64,000 nt of DNA from positions 1 to 64,000 of the forward strand of contig CAYLYZ010000008.1 in NCBI GenBank assembly GCA_964387885.1, in the 5' to 3' direction. Source of the DNA: JABGPL01 sp964387885. GTDB lineage: Bacteria > Electryoneota > AABM5-125-24 > Hatepunaeales > Hatepunaeaceae. The number at the start of each line of letters is the position of its first letter. The stretch's first letter is position 1. The notes under the pieces are model-generated. The model was given only the letters and a program-made list of their open reading frames with translations. It was not told the origin of the DNA and made no database searches. Positions 17,902 to 26,271 of the stretch are shown here, in pieces. Both the position numbers and the translations under genes were made by a program.

Positions 17902-19239
17902 TTACAGCCCTAATTTTTCTGTTAAATACTCACCGATTCTTTCTTTTGAGATCCTTTCCTGCTGCAGAGTGTCACGCCACCTGACTGTAACTGTACCATC
18001 CTCAAGAGTTTGATAGTCAAGGGTGAAAGCGAACGGCGTTCCAAGTTCGTCCATCCGGCGATAGCGACGTCCGATTGAGCCCTGGATATCGAGGAAGAGA
18101 GGCCATTTACCCCGCAGTTTATTGTATATATCCTTTGCCAAATCAGCAAGTCCATCCTTTTTGACTAATGGTAAAATTGCAGCTTTCACAGGTGCAACTT
18201 TCGGATCGAGAGACAGGTAAACTCGGGTTTCCTTTGCCTGTTCATCCTCTCGATAAGCTTCACACAACAACATCAACATCGTCCGGTTCAATCCGGCTGA
18301 AGCTTCAACAATGTGAGGAATAAATCGCTCTTTAGCCTGCGGATCGAAATAGGTCATATCCTTCCCGGAAGCTTCCTGGTGGCATTTCAGGTCAAAATCA
18401 CCGCGGTCATGCAAACCCTCAAGCTCGTGCCATCCGAACGGAAATTCATATTCGATGTCCCATGCTTCTTGTGCGTAATGGGCGAGTTTATCATCCGGAT
18501 GCTTCAACCAGCGTAGTTTCTGCTCTCTGACACCCAGAGACGACAACCAGTTCCAGCGTTCTTCACGCCAGTATTCAAGGTACTTCGAGGTCTCTCCAGG
18601 TCGGACAAAGTATTGCATCTCCATTTGCTCGAATTCACGAGTCCTGAAAATGAAGTTTCCAGGAGTTATCTCATTTCTGAACGCTTTCCCGATTTGTGCA
18701 ATACCGAATGGCAGTTTCAGTCTGGCTGTATCCTGAGTTAGTTTATAATCAAGATAGATCCCCTGAGCAGTTTCCGGTCGGAAGTAGCCGAGTGCATTCT
18801 CGTCCTCAACAGGTCCCATTGTGGTCTTAAACATCATATTGAAATGACGCACGTCTGTGAAAGAGTCTTTCGTGCCACATCTCGGACATTTAGTTGTCTC
18901 CTGACCATCAACAAGGACGTCATCTGCTTTGAATCTACCCTTACACTGCTTACAGTCAATAAGCGGATCGGTGAAATTCTTCAGGTGCCCGGAAGCTTCC
19001 CAGACATTGGGATGCAAAATTACTGCTGAATCTATACCGACGATGTTATCATGGTTCAGTGTCATATCCTGCCACCACAGGCGTGAAATGTTATTCTTCA
19101 TTTCCACTCCATAGGGACCATAATCATAAGTTGAGCCAACGCCTCCATAAATCTCTGAGGAAGGAAACACTATTCCACGCCGCTTGCACAACGCGACGAT
19201 TTTACTCATCGCATCCGGTGCTTTTTTATTTTTTCCCAA
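17902..19239 (-). CDS. glyQS: Glycyl-tRNA synthetase, single-chain alpha2 type
   Basis: This is a 445-aa class II synthetase of the dimeric type, not the alpha2beta2 GlyQ/GlyS type. Motif 2 is seen as AFRNEITPGNFIFRTREFEQME. A zinc-binding insertion carries CKQC and CPRC. The ATP/Gly site region reads RPETAQGIY, and the C-terminal anticodon-binding domain starts near residue 340 (KVAPVKAAILPL). The longest frame starts with TTG behind a GGAG site. An ATG ten codons later (MSKIVALCKRRG, 19209) is the alternative start. It charges tRNA-Gly in the cytoplasm. Confidence 0.96.
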   Translation of the reverse strand: MGKNKKAPDAMSKIVALCKRRGIVFPSSEIYGGVGSTYDYGPYGVEMKNNISRLWWQDMTLNHDNIVGIDSAVILHPNVWEASGHLKNFTDPLIDCKQCKGRFKADDVLVDGQETTKCPRCGTKDSFTDVRHFNMMFKTTMGPVEDENALGYFRPETAQGIYLDYKLTQDTARLKLPFGIAQIGKAFRNEITPGNFIFRTREFEQMEMQYFVRPGETSKYLEYWREERWNWLSSLGVREQKLRWLKHPDDKLAHYAQEAWDIEYEFPFGWHELEGLHDRGDFDLKCHQEASGKDMTYFDPQAKERFIPHIVEASAGLNRTMLMLLCEAYREDEQAKETRVYLSLDPKVAPVKAAILPLVKKDGLADLAKDIYNKLRGKWPLFLDIQGSIGRRYRRMDELGTPFAFTLDYQTLEDGTVTVRWRDTLQQERISKERIGEYLTEKLGL

Positions 19240-19444
19240 ATTACTAATTCTCCAAATCTACTGAAAAAAAAATCGTTATTGCTACAAGATAAGCAACAAC
19301 GACATGATCACTAACTTCTTTCTTTTGCTGCGAAGATTACTCAGTAAGATAATCATTGGGAATATGCATTACCAACAATTATTTCCGTATTAATTCTTGC
19401 AACTCAATCTCAAACATAACATCAGGGTTGAAGATGTTCAATCC

Positions 19445-21256
19445 CTACACCATTTCAATTGCTGATCTTGGACATTCCGCTGCGCATACCCCGCAGCCTT
19501 TACAATGGTCAATATCAAATGAAAGGTCGAGAGTTTTCCTGTCTCTAAGTACTGCACCGTCCGGGCAAAAGATGTGGCAGTTTCCGCATGAATCGCAAGC
19601 ACCACAGTGAAAACACCTTTTTGCCTCATCGTTAACGGTCTTAGCACCAAGATCCGGGGTTACTTCAGTAAATCCTACTCCTCTGCTTTCCGGATCGAGC
19701 TCTTTTCTGAAATTGCGAGCGATCTGTGTGAAATATGCCGTGTTCAGATTCTCAAACCTGACAGGTGATATTCGGTCATAGCCTGTTGAATTCTCTTTAT
19801 TCACAAACCTCGAGACCATTACGGAATTTCCCTTACTGAGCACATGGGAATCGAGGTCAGTTTCTCTTCCTTCGAGTGAATTGACAATTGACATCGCAGC
19901 TCGTTTACCGGCTCCGATTGCGTGAGCTACGGTTCTATCCCAGCTTGTATAATCACCTCCGACCCATACACCATTAATTGATGTACGCCCCCATTTATCA
20001 AGAGGTTTAAGCATGGACACTTCATCTTCATCTCGTGTTAATTGGGAGGAATCCGCATATTCACCAACAGCTTCAATCACATTGTCTATTGGTATATCAA
20101 ATTCACTGCCGGGAACAGGCTCGGGACGTCTCCTCCCGCTATCATCGGGTTTGCCTAAAACATTTCTGACACACCTGAGCATTCTTCCTGGACCATTGGG
20201 ATTACGCCTTATCATATCCGGACTGACAAGATAGGTAATTCTTATTCCTTCCTCGATTGCAGCTTCGATTTCTTCATAATAAGCGGGCATCTCCTGCCTT
20301 GTACGTCGGTAAATTATGTTAACCTCAGAACCGCATCTGACGGCAACTCGAGCCGCATCAAGGGCGCTGTTTCCCCCACCGATAACTACAACTCTTTTTC
20401 CGAGGTGATGAGGTTTATCTGAGGCAACTCTCGTCAACAAACTGATCGCATCTTGCACTATCCACTTATTATCGGAGAATACTCCACTCTTCCTGTGCCC
20501 GGCTGCTCCCGGAGCAAGGAAAACGGCATCAAAATCCTCCTGGATTCCTTTTATCCCTAATGTCGGATCGAGATTTGTATTACATTTAAAAACAACTCCC
20601 AAAATTTCAAGACGCCGGATCTCCTGCCTTAATATATCCCGTGGAAGTCGATATGCTGGAATACCAAATCTAAGTAAACCACCTGGTTCCGGTGTCCTCT
20701 CAACTACTTCAACTTTGAAGCCCAATCTGACGAGAAGCCATGCTGCAGCAAGACCGGCAGGACCCGATCCGATAATCCTGACTCGGGCATCATGTTTTTC
20801 ACCGGTCAACATCTCATTGATAAAAGAATCATCCCTGGCTGCTCGATCACCGAGATTTCTCTCAATTGCTCCGATACTGACCGAAGCATCATAAGCACCT
20901 CGATTGCATGCTGTCTCACATGGATGATAACAGACTCGTCCACAAACAGATGGTAAGGGTTGTTCTGAAAGTAAAAGTCGAACTGCATCATCCCACCTCT
21001 CCTGACGGGTCGCAAGCAACCATCCTTCAATATCATTCCCCACAGGACAACCGCTCCTGCATGGTGGAAGCTGGCGCGAATACTGAGGTGTTATATTACG
21101 CCATGAACCGGTTGGAAATACGTTTGTCCGTCCCCACGAAATCGCAACGGGAGGAATTTCGTCGATTGTCATGTTTGCAATCGGTTTTTTTGCACCATTG
21201 CGGATGTTCTCAAGTGCAGCCGGAGGGATTACCTTAAAATCAATTTTATCGCTCAA
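19445..21256 (-). CDS. FAD/NAD(P)-binding ferredoxin oxidoreductase, GltD/BzdV-like
   Basis: This is a 603-aa protein starting with TTG (MSDKIDFKV) behind GGAA. Its N-terminal Fe-S region has cysteines in CRSGCPVGN and CGRVCYHPCETAC. FAD-binding (IIGSGPAGLAAAW) and NAD(P)-binding (VVVIGGGNSALDAARVA) Rossmann motifs follow. The C-terminus carries two [4Fe-4S] sites (CFHCGACDSCGNC and CKGCGVCAAECP). The architecture is that of the GltD/NfnB superfamily. In Azoarcus and Thauera a similar flavoprotein (BzdV/KorC) is proposed to recharge ferredoxin for benzoyl-CoA reductase. Its place at the downstream end of the aromatic island supports the same job, but NADPH specificity and partner are inferred. 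Confidence 0.75.
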   Translation of the reverse strand: MSDKIDFKVIPPAALENIRNGAKKPIANMTIDEIPPVAISWGRTNVFPTGSWRNITPQYSRQLPPCRSGCPVGNDIEGWLLATRQERWDDAVRLLLSEQPLPSVCGRVCYHPCETACNRGAYDASVSIGAIERNLGDRAARDDSFINEMLTGEKHDARVRIIGSGPAGLAAAWLLVRLGFKVEVVERTPEPGGLLRFGIPAYRLPRDILRQEIRRLEILGVVFKCNTNLDPTLGIKGIQEDFDAVFLAPGAAGHRKSGVFSDNKWIVQDAISLLTRVASDKPHHLGKRVVVIGGGNSALDAARVAVRCGSEVNIIYRRTRQEMPAYYEEIEAAIEEGIRITYLVSPDMIRRNPNGPGRMLRCVRNVLGKPDDSGRRRPEPVPGSEFDIPIDNVIEAVGEYADSSQLTRDEDEVSMLKPLDKWGRTSINGVWVGGDYTSWDRTVAHAIGAGKRAAMSIVNSLEGRETDLDSHVLSKGNSVMVSRFVNKENSTGYDRISPVRFENLNTAYFTQIARNFRKELDPESRGVGFTEVTPDLGAKTVNDEAKRCFHCGACDSCGNCHIFCPDGAVLRDRKTLDLSFDIDHCKGCGVCAAECPRSAIEMV

Positions 21257-21288
21257 TTGTATTTCCGTTCAGAAAAGGTTTTTAGAGA

Positions 21289-21702
21289 TTAATGAATAGT
21301 GTAATCTTCACCATCAGGAGTACCGTAACCGGTAAATTCATCGTTCTTAAGAATGTATTTTATCTTATGATCTTTACCATCTTTGAACGTCTCTTTCGAT
21401 AGTGCAGAAATTTCCATTACGGTATCAACAACGAGAAATGTAAAATCCCACCTGTCTTCTACTTTGAAATGAAGCTTATAGTAACCAGCATCTGTGAGTT
21501 CAAGCAGAGACAGGGGTTCAATACCGGTTGATTTTCGATACAACATTATAGCTTTATGGATATCTCGAATAACCTCGTGAATTTCCGCAGCCCTCTTAGC
21601 TTTCCCCGCTTCCTGGATTTCTCTTACTTTCTTACATGAAGTAAGAAAGTTTACAGAAATCAGCAGAGTAACAATCAGGAAGTATGTAACAATCCGTTTC
21701 AT
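21289..21702 (-). CDS. Small lipoprotein with pilin-like C-terminal fold
   Basis: This is a 137-aa protein with a lipoprotein signal: a hydrophobic stretch ends in LTSC, giving a lipobox around Cys23. After a basic helix, the sequence IHKAIMLYRKSTGIEPLSLLEL and the later D.W.F.. pattern recall the globular part of type II secretion pseudopilins (GspG). It may sit in the envelope. I do not recognise a specific family. It lies between the acyl-CoA dehydrogenase and the flavoprotein genes with short gaps (about 25 and 32 bp), so it is probably in the same transcript. No role in the pathway is evident. Confidence 0.65.
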   Translation of the reverse strand: MKRIVTYFLIVTLLISVNFLTSCKKVREIQEAGKAKRAAEIHEVIRDIHKAIMLYRKSTGIEPLSLLELTDAGYYKLHFKVEDRWDFTFLVVDTVMEISALSKETFKDGKDHKIKYILKNDEFTGYGTPDGEDYTIH

Positions 21703-21727
21703 TTTTGTATCCTTAGAATCAAATTCA

Positions 21728-22879
21728 CTAATATTTACCGTCTCTTAGTAAACTACCTGAAATAACCAGCCTCTGAATCTCATTCGTTCCTTCAAAAATC
21801 CTTGTAATCCTCGCATCCCTGTACATTCTTTCTATTGGATATTCCGACATATAACCCATCCCGCCATGAACCTGCACAGCATCGTCCACAACCTGGCATA
21901 AGGTTTCCGATGCGAATAGTTTACATATTGCAGATTCGCGACTGTAGCTCAATCCCTTGTCGCACAACCATGCAGTGCGATAGGTCATACTCTCAAGTGC
22001 GTAAACTTTTGTTGCCATGTTTGCCAGCATCCACTTTACAGCCTGCTGTTCGCCAATTGGTTTGCCGAATTGAGTTCGTTCTTTTGCATGTGCAATTGAT
22101 AAATCAAGCGCTTCCTTTGCCTGACCAAGACAAACCGCCGAAAGTGAAACCCTACCAACATCCAGGGTTTGCATTGCTACAAGAAAGCCTCGATCTTTGG
22201 CTCCAAGCAAGTTTTCTTTGGGAACCTTTACATCTTCGAAGAAAATATCGGTCGTATGCGATCCTCGGATTCCCATTTTTTGTTCCGGTTTACCACAGGT
22301 GACACCAGGATAATCAGCCTCGACTATAAAAGCCGACATTCCTTTTGTACCTTTACCGGGAGTTGTAATAGCAAAAACCGTATAAGCATCTGACATTCCA
22401 CCGTTGGTAATGAATGTCTTTTGACCGTTCATCAGGAAATAATCACCCTTGTCCTCGGCCCTTGTAGCAACTGCAGCCGCATCAGAACCGGCTTGAGGTT
22501 CGGTTAGTGCAAACGCAGCGAGCATTTCACCTCTCGCCATAGGTTTCAGGTATTTCTCCTTCTGCTCGGGAGAACCGGCAAGGTGAACAGCCATAGCACC
22601 AATCGATTCGTGACCTCCTATGACAATTGGCGTGTTCATACAGCCACGGGCGAGCTCTTCCATCATTATACAGTACCCAACTTCACCCATGTCACCGCCA
22701 TCGTATTTTTCAGGGAAAACAACTCCCATGAAACCGATCTCGGTTGCCATATCAAGTATTTCGCGACTTACTTCACCGGCTTCATCGACCTTTGCAGCTC
22801 TCGGTCTCAACTCCTCATCGGCAAATTTCTTAGCCAGCTCCTGGAGCATTTCATGTTCTTCAGAAATGGAAAAGTCCAT
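21728..22879 (-). CDS. Acyl-CoA dehydrogenase
   Basis: The ATG at 22877-22879 has an AAGGTG site. The upstream GTG in frame (22888) is less likely. The 383-aa product has the full ACAD fold: flavin motif FALTEPQAGSDA, the FITNGG strand, and the C-terminal VQVHGGMGY. The catalytic base is in RIFEGTNEIQRLVI. It oxidises an acyl-CoA to enoyl-CoA, passing electrons to ETF or a similar carrier. In this pathway the likely substrates are glutaryl-CoA (with or without decarboxylation) or pimelyl-type acyl-CoA. The sequence does not decide which. It lies downstream of a ferredoxin and a zinc dehydrogenase gene of the same island. Confidence 0.85.
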   Translation of the reverse strand: MDFSISEEHEMLQELAKKFADEELRPRAAKVDEAGEVSREILDMATEIGFMGVVFPEKYDGGDMGEVGYCIMMEELARGCMNTPIVIGGHESIGAMAVHLAGSPEQKEKYLKPMARGEMLAAFALTEPQAGSDAAAVATRAEDKGDYFLMNGQKTFITNGGMSDAYTVFAITTPGKGTKGMSAFIVEADYPGVTCGKPEQKMGIRGSHTTDIFFEDVKVPKENLLGAKDRGFLVAMQTLDVGRVSLSAVCLGQAKEALDLSIAHAKERTQFGKPIGEQQAVKWMLANMATKVYALESMTYRTAWLCDKGLSYSRESAICKLFASETLCQVVDDAVQVHGGMGYMSEYPIERMYRDARITRIFEGTNEIQRLVISGSLLRDGKY

Positions 22880-22954
22880 GGTCTTCACCTTAATTATATT
22901 ACTGCTTAATACACTTTTACGGATTGGATGTTATTGCATTTTCAAAAAAACTAT

Positions 22955-23045
22955 CATTGCGAGCGAAGCGAAGCAATCTCCAATCTCCAAAGTTAAATAG
23001 ATCACCCCTTCACTTCGTTCTTCGCGACGACGGAGATACTTCATT
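22955..23045. repeat. Palindromic intergenic repeat (GCGAAGCGAAGCAATC type)
   Basis: The segment ATTGCGAGCGAAGCGAAGC near 22957 and a TTCGTTCTTCGCGACGACGG segment near 23019 are roughly inverted. This repeat type is widespread in environmental bacterial genomes and often yields spurious reading frames with SLRAKRSNL. It fills the gap between the acyl-CoA dehydrogenase and ferredoxin genes. Confidence 0.6.
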
Positions 23046-23091
23046 ACCTGGAAAATGCTATTGTGGAATATTCGGTTGTAACAAACCGATT

Positions 23092-23347
23092 TCACACCTC
23101 CTCTATCCTGATTGCATACTCAGGACAGGATAATTCACAAATCATACATCCCGTGCAATCTTTAGGATTTACATTGATTGGTACAAACCCATCCATCCCA
23201 TTTTCTTCAGCGAGGGTGAATATCCCATCAACAGGACATACTTTAATACAAAGACTGCAACCGGTACACCAGTCCCGTCTGAGATCAATCTTCCAGGTTA
23301 CAGTCTTCTTTTCAGCTTGCGTTTTTACTTCGATTGTTCTTTTCCAT
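23092..23347 (-). CDS. 2[4Fe-4S] ferredoxin-type protein, apparent N-terminal frameshift
   Basis: The minus-strand frame ending at 23092-23094 encodes 84 residues with two cluster motifs, CTGCSLCIKVCP and CTGCMICELSCP, and ends in YAIRIEEV. It has no ATG, GTG or TTG start in frame before the first cluster. The only nearby ATG (23345-23347) is one base out of frame and closes after 11 codons. So either a single base is missing or added within the first ~12 codons, or a rare start such as ATT/ATC is used. The gene sits between the zinc dehydrogenase and acyl-CoA dehydrogenase genes. It probably carries electrons for one of the island's oxidoreductases. It is also a candidate pseudogene. Confidence 0.7.
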
Positions 23348-23487
23348 CTATGTTAATAATTCAACTACTCGAACACACTCCGGCGAGTATATTTCTCATT
23401 ATTAATACGCATAACGTAGCGTAAACATAGGTGAAAAGAACTCAGTATCTCGAACTCGTCACAAATTGTGACCACCCATCTCAACCA

Positions 23488-24522
23488 TTACGGTACAATA
23501 ACGGATCTCAACGTCCGCGGATCATTTTCTCTCAGCAGATCAAACGCATCATTAACCTCATCGAGTCCGAAACGACCTGTGACCAGATCCTTAACGTTCA
23601 GTTTACCGATCCTGACCATCTCGACTATGCGAGGGTAATCCACCGGCCGACAACCAAGCGAACCGATCAGAGATTGTTCGAAGAACATTGTTTTCGAAAC
23701 AGGAATTTCGGCTTTCAGATGGGTGTATCCGATAACCACACACATACCACCCTTTTTAATAGAATTGTATGCACCGACGATGGTCTTGGGATTACCAATA
23801 GACTCAAATGAAACATCTACTCCCTCACCGATTAATTTTCGGATAGCCTTGTCAACACGTCCGTCCGGAATTTCCGCCGGATTGATAGTTTCAAGTGCTC
23901 CAAGGGATTTTGCGATTTCGAGTTTCTCGGGCATAAGATCAACTGCAATAACTGACGCACCAACAGCTGCGGCAACCTGAACGACATTGATACCAACACC
24001 ACCGCAACCAAAAGCAGCAATCCAATCACCAGGTTTGATATTTGCACGATTGACGACGGCATGAAATGGAGTGGAAACAGCATCCGCAATAATTGATCCC
24101 TCAATCAGTGGTACTCCATCGGGAACTGCAATAGCATCTTTTGCAGGTGATACAACATATTCGGCATAAGATCCGTTAATATGATTGCCGAACATTTTCA
24201 TGTCGTCGCAGATATTCTCTCTGCCTGCTCGGCATGATGGGCATTCTCCACAGGAGAGAACTGCTGGCAGCAACACCTGATCGTCAACTTTCCAGTTAGT
24301 AACTCCCTCTCCCAATTCAGCAACCGTTCCGGAAGCTTCATGACCGAGAATCATCGGTGGTTTCATAAAAGTCGGCACGCCGTGATCGATGTAATGCATG
24401 TCTGTATGGCAGACACCACAAGCGGCTACTTTAACTAAAATTTCTCCCCTTCCGGGCTTCGGAGTAGGCACTTCTTCAACCTTAAGGGGTTGTTTAGGTC
24501 CATAAAAAACTGCTGCTTTCAT
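23488..24522 (-). CDS. had: Zinc alcohol dehydrogenase, probable 6-hydroxycyclohex-1-ene-1-carbonyl-CoA dehydrogenase
   Basis: This is a 344-aa medium-chain dehydrogenase with a strong GGAGGAGTT ribosome site. Catalytic zinc ligands are in CGVCHTD and GHEASG. The structural zinc site is CGECPSCRAGRENIC. The NAD-binding motif is FGCGGVG. In anaerobic benzoyl-CoA degradation a member of this family (Had/BzdX/BamQ) oxidises the hydroxy intermediate to the 6-oxo compound. The dch, oah and benzoyl-CoA reductase genes nearby make that role likely. The fold alone would also fit a general alcohol dehydrogenase, so the substrate is inferred from context. Confidence 0.65.
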   Translation of the reverse strand: MKAAVFYGPKQPLKVEEVPTPKPGRGEILVKVAACGVCHTDMHYIDHGVPTFMKPPMILGHEASGTVAELGEGVTNWKVDDQVLLPAVLSCGECPSCRAGRENICDDMKMFGNHINGSYAEYVVSPAKDAIAVPDGVPLIEGSIIADAVSTPFHAVVNRANIKPGDWIAAFGCGGVGINVVQVAAAVGASVIAVDLMPEKLEIAKSLGALETINPAEIPDGRVDKAIRKLIGEGVDVSFESIGNPKTIVGAYNSIKKGGMCVVIGYTHLKAEIPVSKTMFFEQSLIGSLGCRPVDYPRIVEMVRIGKLNVKDLVTGRFGLDEVNDAFDLLRENDPRTLRSVIVP

Positions 24523-24570
24523 AACTCCTCCAAACTTTTATCTGGTTCTTCCTTGTAATTATTACTTAGT

Positions 24571-24641
24571 CGCGCTGTCACACGCCCTCGTGTGACAGTA
24601 ATTATAATAACTTAGCTGGCAGACGAGGGTGTCTTCCAGCG
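24571..24641. repeat. Two-hairpin palindromic element (family A)
   Basis: Hairpin 1 has arms CTGTCACACG and CGTGTGACAG with loop CCCT (24575-24598). Hairpin 2 (24616-24639) has the inverse core GACGAGGGTGTC. The pair is bounded by GCGCTG and CAGCGC. This is the arrangement of paired REP sequences (BIME-like). Related copies recur through the island with compensatory stem changes. Confidence 0.8.
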
Positions 24642-24684
24642 CAATTTAACATTATTGACCACTTGAGATTATCCTCACTCCCCC

Positions 24685-25407
24685 TTAAGCCTTAATCCGA
24701 TAACCCAGTCCAATTCCCCTCTCGGCTATCACCACAACTCCATCTCCTGCATCACGATCAAATTTATGGTCTGTCAAATATCTCTCATATTTATCAATGA
24801 GCGGATCGTCTGGATTTACATAATAATTACCAAATTTTCTACCGTAGATCCCTCTACAAATACCGTTTTCTGGAATCGGATGATTATCAATACTATCCGC
24901 TAATTGTGGGATATTAATTGAAACAAAATCTACCAATTCTTTTCCACGTACAGTGCTGAAATCTTCATCAAAAGGGAAGAACGTTTCAGCATATTTTATA
25001 TAGCGCCTGTATATGGATGGATTTTGTGTGCGCGCTCCAATCCACCTGAAAGGCTTATCGGGAAACATCGACATTACCAGCTCAAGCAAACCAAAGATTA
25101 GCCTTCCCTTTTGCAATCCATCACGCAGTACTAATGCATTCCCCCAAAGAACATGACCACCTTCGTGAGCATAATCCGAAACTGAATAGATACCGAAACC
25201 GTGTATTTTTTTCTCTTTTGAATCCTTACTTTTTAACAATCCGAGAATTGTGGATGTTTTTAATGTTTCCTGGATTTCCAGCATGTTCCAGCCATACTCC
25301 ATTCCGAAGCCATCGCAATGAACACTGAAAAGTTCATCAATCAGCCAGTCTTCATATACTGTTTCGGGTTTAAGTTTGGTGAAATGCCAGATGTATGATT
25401 CACTCAT
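24685..25407 (-). CDS. Hypothetical protein with possible GNAT-like fold
   Basis: This is a 240-aa cytosolic protein with no signal or membrane segment. The stretch IHGFGIYSV ... VLWGNALVLRDGLQKGRLI looks like the beta4/motif A region of an acetyltransferase, but the pyrophosphate loop is not canonical. I do not recognise a family. It directly abuts the stop of the 82-aa gene upstream (25408), which itself overlaps a clear GNAT gene. The three therefore form one tight transcription unit. A regulatory protein-modification role is a speculation from that context only. Confidence 0.6.
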   Translation of the reverse strand: MSESYIWHFTKLKPETVYEDWLIDELFSVHCDGFGMEYGWNMLEIQETLKTSTILGLLKSKDSKEKKIHGFGIYSVSDYAHEGGHVLWGNALVLRDGLQKGRLIFGLLELVMSMFPDKPFRWIGARTQNPSIYRRYIKYAETFFPFDEDFSTVRGKELVDFVSINIPQLADSIDNHPIPENGICRGIYGRKFGNYYVNPDDPLIDKYERYLTDHKFDRDAGDGVVVIAERGIGLGYRIKA

Positions 25408-25656
25408 CTAATCTTCACGACGGGTATAAACGATAAATACCGGATTCGGAGCCTTTTCATCAAAGCATTCGGTACATCCCTCACAGGTATTCTTAATCAG
25501 CGGTTCAATACTCACTTCAAAACCCAGTTCCTCGTAAAGTTCAACCACTTCGGACAGCCTGGGCTCCTGCCCGAAAAATCTAGTCTCCCATCCCTCTTTA
25601 GAAGGGGCGCAGGTTACAGATTCATCACCCTTTCCCGATATATCAAGAGGTTTCAT
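25408..25656 (-). CDS. Small hypothetical protein with a Cys-rich metal-site motif
   Basis: This is an 82-aa protein with CEGCTEC near residue 62 and one further Cys at residue 17 (VTCAPS). The start overlaps the GNAT gene stop by 4 nt (ATGA), and the next gene begins one nucleotide after its stop. The CxxCxxC pattern may bind iron or zinc. The remainder (LSEVVELYEELGFEVSIEPL) predicts a helix-strand unit. I do not recognise a family. Translational coupling implies it functions with the two flanking proteins. Confidence 0.65.
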   Translation of the reverse strand: MKPLDISGKGDESVTCAPSKEGWETRFFGQEPRLSEVVELYEELGFEVSIEPLIKNTCEGCTECFDEKAPNPVFIVYTRRED

Positions 25657-26138
25657 TTGTCAAATTTGGCATCCGGGTTAAGTTTCCGGTCGAATGCTGC
25701 CATTTTAGCTTTTTTAAACCCTTCGGACTTAAAGAATTCGATCACTTCAGGCCAATCTTTCGGAACCAGCGTTGTCATGAGTTCAATCCCTGCTTTCTCA
25801 GCAATCGTACAAAACTCTTTTAGAAGTAACTTCCCGACACCCAGACGCTTATATTCCGGATCAAGACCCAGAGTATCCACCGAAGCAACCTGCTCTTCAA
25901 TTCCATACTCCCCGGAATTGGCTTCTCCCATGATGAATCCAATAATCTTTTTATCAAGTTCGGCAACCAGAGCTCCGAAAAGTTGAGAATCTTCTCCGAA
26001 GGTACGCCTGAATTTTTTGTCAAAGTAGTGATTTCTTGGGTAGCCGGTCGCGAGGCTATCGATATGCACTACCTGATCGTAATCCTCTTTTAGAAGATTT
26101 CGAATGATTATTTTACTGAAATCAATCTTCTCTGACAT
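25653..26138 (-). CDS. GNAT family N-acetyltransferase
   Basis: This is a 161-aa protein. Motif A reads VDTLGLDPEYKRLGVGKLL, with the acetyl-CoA pyrophosphate loop KRLGVG. Motif B includes FFKSEGFKKAKMA. The family moves an acetyl group from acetyl-CoA to an amine. In Rhodopseudomonas the GNAT BadL, encoded in the benzoate cluster, acetylates and silences acyl-CoA ligases. A similar control role here is an inference from location. It is the first gene of a three-gene coupled unit (26138 to 24685). Confidence 0.8.
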   Translation of the reverse strand: MSEKIDFSKIIIRNLLKEDYDQVVHIDSLATGYPRNHYFDKKFRRTFGEDSQLFGALVAELDKKIIGFIMGEANSGEYGIEEQVASVDTLGLDPEYKRLGVGKLLLKEFCTIAEKAGIELMTTLVPKDWPEVIEFFKSEGFKKAKMAAFDRKLNPDAKFDK

Positions 26139-26160
26139 TTCTTACCTCAAAATAATAAAT

Positions 26161-26241
26161 GGGGAGAACGGACATTCCTGTCCGTTATGCTTTTACTTCA
26201 CCAACCTTCGGCTGAAGCAGACAGGAATGTCTGCACTCCCC
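26161..26241. repeat. Two-hairpin palindromic element (family B)
   Basis: GGGGAG and CTCCCC bound two small hairpins: CGGACA/TGTCCG with loop TTCC, and AGACA/TGTCT with loop GGAA. The loops are reverse complements, as expected for inverted REP-type units. A similar element occurs at 60826-60892. Confidence 0.75.
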
Positions 26242-26271
26242 ATAGGTTGGTTTGTGGGCATGAGAAAGAAC

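Noticed and set aside
22924..23133. Plus-strand frame containing SLRAKRSNL
   Set aside because: This peptide is a well-known artefact of a widespread palindromic DNA repeat. The frame also overlaps the ferredoxin gene on the other strand.
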